From Pyrrhoderma lamaoense (lineage: Eukaryota; Basidiomycota; Agaricomycetes; Hymenochaetales; Hymenochaetaceae), in NCBI GenBank assembly GCA_002794735.1, contig NBAZ01000018.1, positions 372,001 to 436,000 on the forward strand: DNA of 64,000 bases, written 5' to 3'. The translations under genes and the position numbers were made by a program. Below the pieces are notes generated by a model. That model did not search any database. It had not been told where the DNA came from and saw nothing but the letters and a program-made list of their open reading frames with translations. Shown piece after piece: positions 50,647 through 60,925 of this stretch (position 1 is the first letter of the stretch; the number at the start of each line of letters is the position of its first letter).

Positions 50647-53600
50647 CTAACGCCTATTTCGATTTTCACCTTGTAGAGCCTTTGGGCCAGCTGCAGCTCC
50701 ACGTTTAATTTCATCCTCGTCTAGTCCAGCTTCCGCTAAGATTTTCTCCACTTCCTCTAATATCGGCTTATACTCCGCTAGAAGAGCGTGATGGTTAGCA
50801 AGTAAATTCACCAGACACAACAATTGAAGTCAACTAACTGTAACGATCTTGTGCAAGTCCGAACCCATCCCTCCGAAGAAGTTTTCCCTTGTTGTCACTT
50901 GAGGTATGAGCTTTGCCAGCCCAGTATTCTCCTGTGTGTATGCAATAGCAACGAGAAGGGCCTATACTTAGAAATGAATAGTAACTTACGTGATCTAGCG
51001 TAGAACATGGCGAGTGTTTCTCCAGGTAAGGGTGTACTTAATTTATCTTCTTCGCTTTGTCCTGCATTTTGAGTCGCAGAAGCATCTCCTAGAAATTCTT
51101 GGGCCACTTGACGAGCCGCAGACTGAAAGTATAGAGTCATTCAGTTGCCGTTATGATTATATTAACATGGTTCTAAGGAATGGTACCTGCTGTTTATCCT
51201 CATCATCCTCATCTTCGTCTACCAGATTAACAGGCTTCGTTTTCCCTTAAGCTTCTTCCTTTCTTCCTAGCATATTGTTCATTATCTGAATCTCCTCGAT
51301 CGCTATGGTGAGAAGTTTCTATTTCTCCATTTAGTGTATCAACATCATCGCAATCGAGGTCTTCGTAGTCTGTATCGTCATCATCATCGTCGTCGTCGTC
51401 ATCGTCACTGCTCAATACTTCTCCTTTTTGAGGGAGATCGATCGAACACGTATTTAGACAATTGAACCGGTCAAGTTTATCAAGCTGAATCGAATAGAAA
51501 TCATCCAGAGTAAATTCCTTTGACCCCATTTCTATAATACCTCCGTAACTACAGAATAGCTCCCATCATTATTTCATGGAGTTGATGATAGATCTGGCAA
51601 ACTCACATAAACAACACATTCTTTTGCACAGCCAACATGGCACCGTAGCGTTCACGGGGAACGGTAAGAGATGGGTCTTCAGGATCATCATGGCTTTTGT
51701 TTTGTTGATCAGATGTTATATCCTGTCTCGTGATACTACATATAGTATACGAAGACATGTCGAACCGATTATCCTAGTCAAGGCGTGTATCAGGGCACTG
51801 GATGTATCGTGTAGAAAATCGCATACACTATTAGTTTGTCGCATGACAGGCTCCTCTACTATAGTACTATCATCTTCATCTTCCGAATTAAAGCTTTCTT
51901 CCAACAAATTATTGTTCAAAGACAGCGCTGATCTTGACACCGTGTTCGAGGTTGTGGACTTTTGTTTCATTCTTTTCCCAACTGCTGATTTTTTCGGCTT
52001 GCGTAGACCCAAGGATATCCATCTACCATTTCCCTGGAGCTGATAGCCAAACCTATATATAAAGCAACCGTCAAACAAGGATTAGGGATTGAAAATTTTA
52101 TATAACCGCGAAAAACTTACATGTCGCTGTGGTAGACACTTGTTAAAGTCTCTTCATTAGTATCTTCATCCGTCACTCCACCAAACAGGACACCCATTTG
52201 TCGGGTAGGCCAGATGGCCATCGTACAACCAACACGCTTTCCTGGAGCATATCCAGTTTTTTTACGACGTTCCCATTTAGCCTCGAAGGGCATAGATGTA
52301 GCTTTTTTTTCTTTGTTCATCGGTCTTGGTGCAGTAGGTTTGGAGGCCGCTGATTACCTGCAGAGGATTCAGCAGAGGGTGGAGAAATTCTACCCATTCA
52401 GATTTGAACATACATTAGCATCTGGATAAGTATCCGGACAAGTCACAGCATACCTTAGAAACCAACAGTCGTCAAGCATCACTCCGACAGGACGCTTTCC
52501 TTTGGAGTATTCTTTACAATATCCACCTAGTTCCCAGTAAGGTTGTGACATCTTGAACGGATATATTTAAGTTCGCACCATAGAGGACGATTCCGTCAGG
52601 AGTAGGTAGAAACGAAAATCCGCTTCGAGGTCTAGAGAGTTGGGATCATCATTACACATACACTAAATCTGATCATCAGAAAACTTACGATGGACGGCGA
52701 TCAGTGTCACGGAATTCGATTTGTCGCCAATGATATTCTTGAGTATCGAAGTACCAGAGATCATTGAGATAATTTGCTAAACAAGAGTGTAAACATATCG
52801 AATCAATAACATAGCTGGAACTACTGACTCCTGACACCTGGATCATAGAAACCGCCGAAGAGGAAGATGTACTGTTTCCACATAGCCATCCTGATGATAA
52901 AAGTGATTTAGTATACTACACAGGTCTGAAGCTTGAATTGGTTTAGAATTCCCGTTTGGGTATGAAGAACAAAAAAGGCAATTAGACTTTGCTTACCGAC
53001 AACCGCTTCGAGCACTAGGTCGTATTTTCGTTTCGATACGATCCCAAGTATGAGTTGCTATATCAAAGCACCAGAAGTCCCTATAATGGTGAAAGGAGTT
53101 TTGGTACAAAGACGAAAATTCTCCTCCTACAGAAGCATGAAATCAATTAGACAATGATTAATAATTATGTTACTTCGCTCAGGCACAGAGTAAATGTGGA
53201 AAACATAACCTTACCGAATAGAAAGAGCTTCCCACCACCTACAGGGGACGCTACTACTGCGTGTGCTGATCGAGGACCCGGGCATGTCTTAGATACGAAC
53301 TTTCTCCATTCGTTCTGGGAGCCATGAGAATCTGACTTGCTTTCTAAATCTATAAGTACTCACCTTGTCAGGGTTATATCGGTAGACATCGTTGTAGAAA
53401 TACTGTGGGATCAGTTTCAAAAGAGGTCGCTTTAGTAAAGCAAAAAAATATACATACCGCCTTCCCATCTTCCGAGAAGTATTCTCCACCAATACACCAT
53501 AGATGACTACCCAAAGGACAAGCAGTTAAAGTTGCGTTAGCACGTCGACTTGGAGGGCCCTCAACAATTTCTTCTGTAACTGCATGCGCAGCTTCCCATT

Positions 53601-53824
53601 CTTTCCTCATCTACTAGAACATGCTATAGATTTATGCGAGCATTGAACTTACGCTACACTGAACATACATTTTCAAGAATTGTCTCTAAGTCATCTTCGT
53701 CGACAGTATTGCTTCCCTTTCCAACCTTCTTGGATTCCTTTCGTTCATTTTTTGCTGCTGCTTTCGCTTTTTTTTAAGCCTTTGCAGTAGCTTTTGCAGA
53801 TTCTGTTGTTTTCTTTTTTGCCAT
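50647..53824 (-). CDS. Kelch-repeat protein with C-terminal DUF4110 domain (KLHDC4/Kel3-like)
   Basis: A Lys/Ala/Glu-rich start (ATG 53824) leads to DEDDLETILENV, then kelch motifs in successive exons: PPSRRANATLTACPLGSHLWCIGG, YFYNDVYRYN, a PGPRSAHAVV repeat, WKQYIFLFGGFYDPG, PRSGFSFLPTPDGIVLYGG and MGVLFGGVTDED. After an acidic Asp-run region come PRERYGAMLAVQKNVLFIYGG and YSIQLDKLD. The last exons give the DUF4110 end (STPLPGETLAMFYARSREYW, RRDGFGLA, YKPILEEVEKILAEAGLDE) and stop at 50647. A TAA sits at codon 17 (53774-53776) next to an A8 run. The frame also slips near 51245-51260, where two A bases seem missing. Order and content match fungal Kel3 orthologues. The molecular role is not well defined. 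Confidence 0.85.
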
Positions 53825-54500
53825 AATTAGGACGCGAGTTTGAAGTTTATTACACCATCCGGCCTATCGGCGGCAATTAATCTAAGACACGTGATCAGAC
53901 TTACGAACGGATCGTGTACTTTGCACATGTGACATAGCCGTCGCCATCGGGCTCGAGTCAAGCTCACCCTACACAAGCTCAAGAGTGTTGAATCCAAGAA
54001 TACTATGTGATTATTCTACAAATATGTACATAACTTGTGTTCGATGGAACATGTACTACTATAGAGCCTGATCTTACACGAACACAGTTAGTTATTTGTT
54101 TGCACTTTGATCGGATCAGTATCAGAAGTCCGAGGTGATCGCTCTTCTCCTTACTTGGGATTCGATTCTGTTGAAGTTATTCGTATATATACTATACTTA
54201 AGAATCTATTCAATTCGTAATCAAAACTACTTCCTACGGCATCGTATAAGTTATGACATGAATCAACTCAGAGCATCGTGTGTGCTACGCAAAGTTGGGC
54301 GGCTGCCTAAATGTGGTAATCATTCTCGCCTATCATAAGAGGTTGCACAGCTACAAAGAGGTCAGACAAATTGCGATACTAAAGTTAGATCACATACGAA
54401 TTTCATCGGCAGATAAAGTAGTACTAGACATTGTGCATATATACAACGACTTGTCTTTGGGAGATATATCATACTAAATCCCCATCGCGTCTTCTTCTCA
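53825..54500. other. Divergent promoter region between kelch gene and monooxygenase 3
   Basis: AT-rich 0.7 kb between divergent starts. Nothing coding is supported. Confidence 0.5.
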
Positions 54501-56727
54501 ATGAGTGATCCACAAGTCTTAATTGTAAGTGCTCATGAAAAGATCTGACAAAATCCCAGACGCTCAATATCTTCTGAATATAGGTCGGCTCTGGTCCATC
54601 TGGTTTGGTGCTTGCTCTTTCTCTCATCAAGAACGGAATCAATGTTCGTATCATTGAAAAAGATAAAGAACACCATAATGGTGAAAGAGGGCCGGGTGTA
54701 ATGGTAAGAATTTATTTACTGGTAATCGACAGAAGTTGTTTAATGCTTCAATTTGTATAGCCACGTACATTGGAAATCGAGCATTTCCTTGGAGTTGAAG
54801 ATCAAGTAGTTTCTGCTGGGGCGCGGTGGCCAAAGCGGCACTTTTACGACCCATCGAATCCCAAGAAAATCATACGTTCCATGGAAATGCTTGAAAAGAT
54901 GGATCCAACTCCTGCTTTCCCAATTGCAAGTGTAGTACTTAACTTACTTTTATTTACTGCTAACGCATATATGTTACAGACCTATGGTGTTATGTTAGGT
55001 CAATATAGACATCAAGCTATCCTCCGCGCAGAAATCGAGAGACTCGGTGGCTCCGTTGAACTTGGTACAAGTCTTGTTGACTTTACGCAGGACGATGATG
55101 GTGTAACTGCAGAGATCGTGAAGATAAAAGGAGGGAAAGAGGAGAAGGAAACTTCTCGTTTCAAGTATCTCATAGGGGCTGATGGGGGCAGAAGTAGGTT
55201 TCTAAAGTCAATGATCAAAATTTGAGACTAATGCTAGTTTTCGATAAGGCATTGTCCGCAAGACCATGGGTGTCGACTTTGTTGGGACTACTGAGGACTC
55301 TACAAGAATCTTCATTGTAGATGCAACGGTGAAGGGATTAGTAGAGGCTACAGAGGGGACAGCGGTAAGTTTGTAATCTGCTACTTTAATAACAATTAAT
55401 CATCTTCTTTACTCCAGGATTTCCATGAATTTAAAACTGAGGCAGGAGTGTACGTCATACACTCTCTAACTTACTACCTCCCATATTCTAACGATCTGTT
55501 ATAGAGTTGCCTTGCGCGGAACCGGTCTTCCTAACAAATTTCAAATTCTCATAATCGTTTCCGAGGAAAAGCTTAGTGAAATCACCGAAGACGAAAGTCC
55601 AGAGCGCATACAAGCTGAAGTGGCACGGATCACAGGAAGGCAAGATCTCACAATCTCAGACATAACTTGGAAGGGAGTGTGGAGGTAAGGGGCTTTCAGT
55701 CCATTTTTGTATCGGTCATCTAAATAAAATTGATAAAACAGACCTAATTTACGTATTGCATCGAACTTCAAGAAAGGAAATGTATTCATTATTGGAGGTG
55801 AATAGTATTTGTAGCTATGATAATACGTTAAACTAATAAACTCATTAGACGCAGCGCATACTCATTCTCCGACTGGGGGACAGGGCCTTAACTCTAGCAT
55901 TCAAGATTCGGTCAGCGAGTCTAGTTTTGCTTACCGAACTCGTACTAAATGCTTTCTTTCTAGTTCAACCTTGGCTGGAAACTTGCACTTGCCTTGAAGG
56001 GCCATTCTTCCCCTATTCTTCTTGATTCTTATGAAGCTGAAAGGATCCCAGTCATCTCCGAAATGCTACAGATCACTACAGATATTTTCAAGAAGCAAAT
56101 CCTGGAAGTTAAACAGCATGAACAAGCAATTGACTCCCAGTCGTCCACACAACCTCAAGCTGCAGATCCTCACTACCGTAGTCGGAAGCTATTTCAGCTC
56201 AATATCAACTATCGTTGGAGCCCTATAGTCATAGATGAACGCTACGACAAGCCTGAAGATCATGTAGCGGCTAATGCTTATGGTACAGATGGTCAGGAGG
56301 AAGTTCGTGCCGGAGACCGTGCCCAGACGCACCTGGGCTCATTCAGGTTACTCCCAAGAATACTAATCACCCGATATCGCGCTTTTTCGACTTATTTACA
56401 CCAAACAAGCATACAGTTCTACTATTTACTTCTTCCTTAAACGAAGAAAAGCTTGCGGCTCTACTTTCGCCTTTGCAGACCCTGGGACAAGATTTTTTCC
56501 AGATAGCCGTCATACTTTCACGTTCATCCACTGCAGGAGACCCGGAATCATCATCATACTCCGTATTTAGGGATAGCGAAGGGCACGCATTCACTGGATA
56601 CGGAATCAAAGAGCATGAGGAAGAACCTGTGGTTGTTATCGTTCGCCCAGACAGTATGATCGGAGCGTTTGTCAGGAGTGTTTCTGGAGTTGAGAGGTAT
56701 ATTGCAAATGTATTTTCGTCCACATAA
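54501..56727 (+). CDS. FAD-dependent aromatic monooxygenase, phenol 2-monooxygenase-like (copy 3, frameshifted)
   Basis: MSDPQVLI (54501) is spliced to VGSGPSGLVLALSLIKNG and RIIEK, then PRTLEIEHFLGV, LGQYRHQAILRAEIERLGG, YLIGADGGRS, VRKTMGVDFVG, VALRGTGLPNKFQ and the GD motif IIGDAAHTHSPTGGQGLNSS, followed by FNLGWKLALALKGH. In the third domain the frame reads RAGDRA and then shifts at 56322-56324. Adding one C restores PDAPGLIQVTPKN, and the rest continues in frame to VIVRPDSMIGAF and stop 56727. One intron (54926-54979) uses a GC donor where copies 1 and 2 have GT. It is either a damaged gene or, more likely given the same error elsewhere, a consensus error. Confidence 0.87.
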
Positions 56728-57103
56728 AACTATATTTTAGATAGATAGTGTTGTAAGAATTTTTGAACCAAATAAATGTCGAGCTGTAAATTACTTCAAT
56801 TTCAAAGCAGTCTGTTTATAACGTGGTTACATAACGCCTGAGCTGTGCAAAGTAACGTTAAGAGTTAGCCAAGCCAATCTGAATATAAATGATTGACAAA
56901 GTAAGCAGATAAAATATAATCTAGGACAAAGTTACCAAGTAAATATAGATGAATAGATATAATAGTGCACACCAGGGCACCAATTGTGCAATCCAAGATT
57001 ACTGTGGGAAATATTTATAATTTGAGGAAGCGCAAAGTATACTTTGTACTACACCGATTTAAGTACCTCGAATTTGACACTTTCCCCAATACGCATCCTG
57101 TTG
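56728..57103. other. Short spacer before the phosphatase gene
   Basis: AT-rich. Contains the monooxygenase 3 terminator and phosphatase promoter by position; no motif stands out. Confidence 0.4.
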
Positions 57104-58267
57104 ATGCAGTCAAAGGCGACCCCTTCTCTTGAACAGCTTCCCTACTGGCTCCAATACGCACTAAAGCCTGGACACAAAGCTCACTGGAAACAGGCATGGA
57201 AACTACTTGAAGATCGGGAAAATGCAAGAGGAAATGCACGGTCGGAATCTTGTCAATTTTACCCCTCTCAAGATACAACTATTGCACCTAGCTCAAAACT
57301 TAACAAGTTCTATAGTGTAAAGGAAAGCTTTGAAAAAGAAAAACCTTATGCTGAAAACATTGACGATTTCAATGTGCACTGTCTTCCATACGATCGCACT
57401 GCTGCTCAAGCCCCGTTACTTCACGCAAAGCCTACTTACCTCAACGCCAATTGGATTAGGGAGCTCCATGGCGGGCATTGGTGGATCGCAACCGAAGCAC
57501 CTTATCGGCGAACAGAATATGAACTTTTTGCTCTCTTTATGCAAACATACAAAATACCATCTTCTAGAAAAGACATATTAAGACCTCGTACCATTGTCCA
57601 ACTCAACGTAAGCCCGGAACATGGAGAGGTGCGTCACTACCTCCCACTAGTCAACAAGACCCGTATAATAGAGTCTCCGGTACTCGCTAAAGAACCAAGA
57701 ATAAAAGTTACCGTCTTGAAGGAGAAAAAACTTCCAGAGTTATGCTGCGTACAGAGTACTGTACGTCTCATCTATTGTGAAAAAGATCCAGAAGAAAGGG
57801 AAATTGGAGGCCCTGTTATCGTTACTCATCTGCGATTTGATCAGTGGCCAGATGGGGCGGTACCTGAGAAGCCGGAGGAGAAAAAAGGTCTTCTAAAATT
57901 TTTATTTCATGTGAGAAAAGTCAACGCTCAAAATGATCCTCTAAGAGAACCTTCTGAAGAAGTTGAACCGCCTATCGTGATACATTGTCAGGCAGGGATT
58001 GGTCGAACGGGTACCTTTATAACTATGAGTTCGCTTTTAACTCTAGGAGTTAAGAATCCGGAAGCGCATTCCTCACTCGTGCCTTCGCCACTAGGCCCAC
58101 TTCCATCTCCTTTTTCTGATGACAAAGTTGCCAAAGAAGTTGATAGCCTCAGAGAACAACGGCCTCTCATGGTGCAAACTGAACCTCAATTTGAGATGAT
58201 CTATAAGCTGATGGCCAAAGTCTATCTGCAGCGGTTGAGTCAAGTGAAAAATCAAGCAAAGCTTTGA
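57104..58267 (+). CDS. Protein tyrosine phosphatase, classical
   Basis: An intronless frame of 387 aa starts at ATG 57104 (MQSKATPSLEQLPYWLQY). It has the PTP core: YLNANWI (substrate-side strand), WIATEAP, the WPD loop (WPDG, residues about 248-251), the signature HCQAGIGRTG with nucleophile Cys near residue 295, and the Q-loop region QTEPQFEMIY. These residues support an active tyrosine phosphatase. An extra 20 codons upstream of this ATG are open but lack an ATG. The protein has no signal peptide or membrane segment, so it is probably cytosolic. It follows monooxygenase 3 in the same direction but looks like an independent gene. Its substrate is unknown. Confidence 0.9.
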   Translation: MQSKATPSLEQLPYWLQYALKPGHKAHWKQAWKLLEDRENARGNARSESCQFYPSQDTTIAPSSKLNKFYSVKESFEKEKPYAENIDDFNVHCLPYDRTAAQAPLLHAKPTYLNANWIRELHGGHWWIATEAPYRRTEYELFALFMQTYKIPSSRKDILRPRTIVQLNVSPEHGEVRHYLPLVNKTRIIESPVLAKEPRIKVTVLKEKKLPELCCVQSTVRLIYCEKDPEEREIGGPVIVTHLRFDQWPDGAVPEKPEEKKGLLKFLFHVRKVNAQNDPLREPSEEVEPPIVIHCQAGIGRTGTFITMSSLLTLGVKNPEAHSSLVPSPLGPLPSPFSDDKVAKEVDSLREQRPLMVQTEPQFEMIYKLMAKVYLQRLSQVKNQAKL

Positions 58268-59965
58268 AGATAATCTGTTTCAAATAAACTGATTATCAAT
58301 TAAGATCACCTTGATACTAATTACTTTCAATATTATGAAAGATTGATACCCACATCGCGTATACGTTATTAAGGCCGTAGATGTGACAATCTATATCTGT
58401 ATTAATATAGATGAAAACGCACACTTCTATATATACTGATTAAGTTATAGACTCTCAAGCAACGGAAAAGAAGGAGCTAATCAATAAGTGAATACAAGTT
58501 TCAGGAACCAGAACACGACGATCAAGAATTATATTGACTACTAGAAGACCGATAGGTGTTGACTACTCCCTGAGCTATTCCAGTAATGATAGCAGATTTG
58601 AGGAGACGACTTTCTTAAGGCATCCGCGCTATACTTAGAATGAGATATCTTTAAGACGGGATTGGAAGTTATCTTGCATTTCCACGGATAACCACACTCT
58701 ACTTCTGAACACAATCAGTATAGTTCTTAATGAGAAGCTTGTGAAACTAAGAGTTCTTGTGGATATCTATCACATCTCGTACAATAAACTCGATATAAAA
58801 CCCTATCATTTTCCAATCTAACACAGTTTCATAACCTTAGTTTGCGTATATATACAAGTGATGTTTGCCCGTACCAGGATCAAGCTGCAATATCTTAAAG
58901 TTTAAGGACACATGGATCAATATGTATACTAGCTCAACACATGGCATAACAATTTCTAGAGTATCCAAGGTAATACACTAGAATCTATAACGTGAGATAT
59001 ATTCGCTCGTCAATGTGACAGCGTCATGCATCGTGTCATGATTATTAGTTTGCGTTAGAAGTATGGCGGCTGTTTTCAGCAAATTCTAATTGCTTTATTG
59101 CAAAAAAGACCGCATTTTGATAGAATCCAATGCAAGTGATCATTAAATCACACATGCCAAATTATTTCGATTTTGTAGTCATGATAAAAAAAAGATGTCT
59201 TAACGTCTTCTTATCACATACTGATAACCTTCTGTGGCCCGAAGTTCTTCGTATCTTTCCGAGACCTTTATTTCCGAAGGGTAGCGCTGAGTGTCATGTT
59301 TCAGATGACGAAGATGTAAGGCAACATTGTATTCATTCACAGTATATTTGATTCGCGTATCCAGAGAGAAGTCTGATAGTGAATAAATCTAAACTTCTGC
59401 AAACCTTTGGTCTAGAAAGGATGTGTTTGTCTTAAAGTTGAACGAAGGGGGCTCCTAATTTGGGGCATCGTTGTCTGGATCCACCACGTGTTTCTTCCTT
59501 TTCTGGATGCAGCTTTGGGATTTATTTGGAAAGATACTTACATAAGCACAAATCGTTTGTCTCGAGTACGGTCGCTGGCGACGGCATCATCGTACTCAGT
59601 GACCCAAAGCTCCCGAATAGTCGACATAGAAGTCGAGGGACGTAAGGGACGAAAAAGTGCGATCAATGGCATACAATGAACTTTACCATACTGGGGCCAA
59701 CACCTTGTACTTAGTTGCATGGTTGATATTTGTTGACCACTCAGAAAAACTCGTGCCTTCCACTACCGCCAACCGAGATGTATAAAAGCACTTAGGCCGT
59801 CTTCCGCTATGTTCTACATCAAAACATTAGGAGTCTCAACTCGCAAAATAGTCTTCGGTCTCACTCAGCTTCCGCGACTTATCTCTACATATTAAAGACA
59901 GCATACTTAAAGCACTCAGCTTCTACACAGCTTCTTAATTATATACTGCATTTCATCGCTTCATC
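58268..59965. other. AT-rich intergenic region
   Basis: No coding exon is supported in 1.7 kb. The right end holds the TATA box of the following small gene. Confidence 0.5.
59781..59787 (+). promoter_or_regulatory. TATA box of the 60.0 kb gene
   Basis: TATAAAA lies 185 nt before the ATG at 59966, followed by CT/CA-rich sequence. Confidence 0.45.
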
Positions 59966-60484
59966 ATGCCGATTTGGGGTCTTAAAACTGTTGCTCAAGT
60001 CATCGCATCCGGATTTGAAGGTCCTCAACATTGCGACGAGCCATGGCCGTATCAGTTCGTAGTAAGTTCTGCTTGTTATTTTCTCTTTGTTTCCATTGCT
60101 TAGCATGCAACCAGCCTGGTCAACATGTTCTCGCTCATGTACGAGGAGAAGGTCACAACTCTGAATGGATTCCGGCTCGTGTTGTAAGCCCTACTCGAGT
60201 AAAGCATTATCCCGTATGTCTTCCTCTTTTTTCTATTTCTTACGGAATTGTAGCTAAGTTTTCCTTCCTCACAGGCCACTACTCTACAGTATTATATGCT
60301 TGAGTACTTTGACAGAGGAAGGCTTGTCCGAAAGGAGTATTCTCCTCAGGACGGGGATGTAAAACCTGACTGTCCTTACGTCCGTGAGCTCATACAGGAG
60401 GAGCTCATGTGGCCTATTGACGATCCTTCTCGCTCAATCAGCTTGAATGTCAGTGTTCCACCAGGAAGCCGTGTTACCTGTTAA
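59966..60484 (+). CDS. Small hypothetical protein with possible Tudor-like barrel
   Basis: Three exons. Exon 1 is MPIWGLKTVAQVIASGFEGP to YQFV, with donor GTAAGT. After a 53-nt intron comes PGQHVLAHVRGEGHNSEW, IPARVVSPTRVKHYP. After a second intron comes ATTLQYYMLEYFDRGRLVRK and a proline/acidic C-terminus, stop 60482-60484. The spacing of short beta-like strands with W and Y (VLAHV...EWIPARVV...YYMLEYFD) recalls Tudor/SGF29-type barrels. That is a fold guess only. The length would be about 135 aa and no signal peptide is evident. It lies upstream of TYR1 in the same direction with its own TATA box. Confidence 0.6.
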
Positions 60485-60836
60485 GTATCCTACCTCGAAA
60501 AATAATCCATATTCCGAATGGAGCCTCATGTCATTTCGAAATATTCCGAGTCTCCTTACATTATATTCCTTATATTTGTTCTTACTCTATTTTTCTTCTT
60601 GCTTTCATAAGTCAAATCATCTTTGTATCAATTAGTTTACCTGCTTCTTGTCATACCCTCATTTCATCTCATCCTCATTCTTATTGTTTCACGATTCTTG
60701 CTACATGTTATGTAAAAATTTTAATCTAAGTCAATCCAAAACATTTTTTTCGAAAAGACGTGATAAAGCACAATGGTAATTACATTACCTAAGGAAATTG
60801 TTTCCATACAAGGTAATCAAATTTTATGCTTAAGCT

Positions 60837-60843
60837 TGACTCA
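60837..60843 (+). promoter_or_regulatory. TGACTCA element (Gcn4/AP-1 consensus) 83 nt upstream of TYR1
   Basis: A perfect TGACTCA just before the TYR1 start codon. General amino-acid control by Gcn4-type factors acts through this site in fungi. Presence is seen; function is inferred. Confidence 0.45.
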
Positions 60844-60925
60844 GTGAGGTAGGCCACATATGCATGTGAGCCATACATAAGTCGTTCCCCTTCAACTGCG
60901 CTACAATCTGAGTACTCTTCATGTG

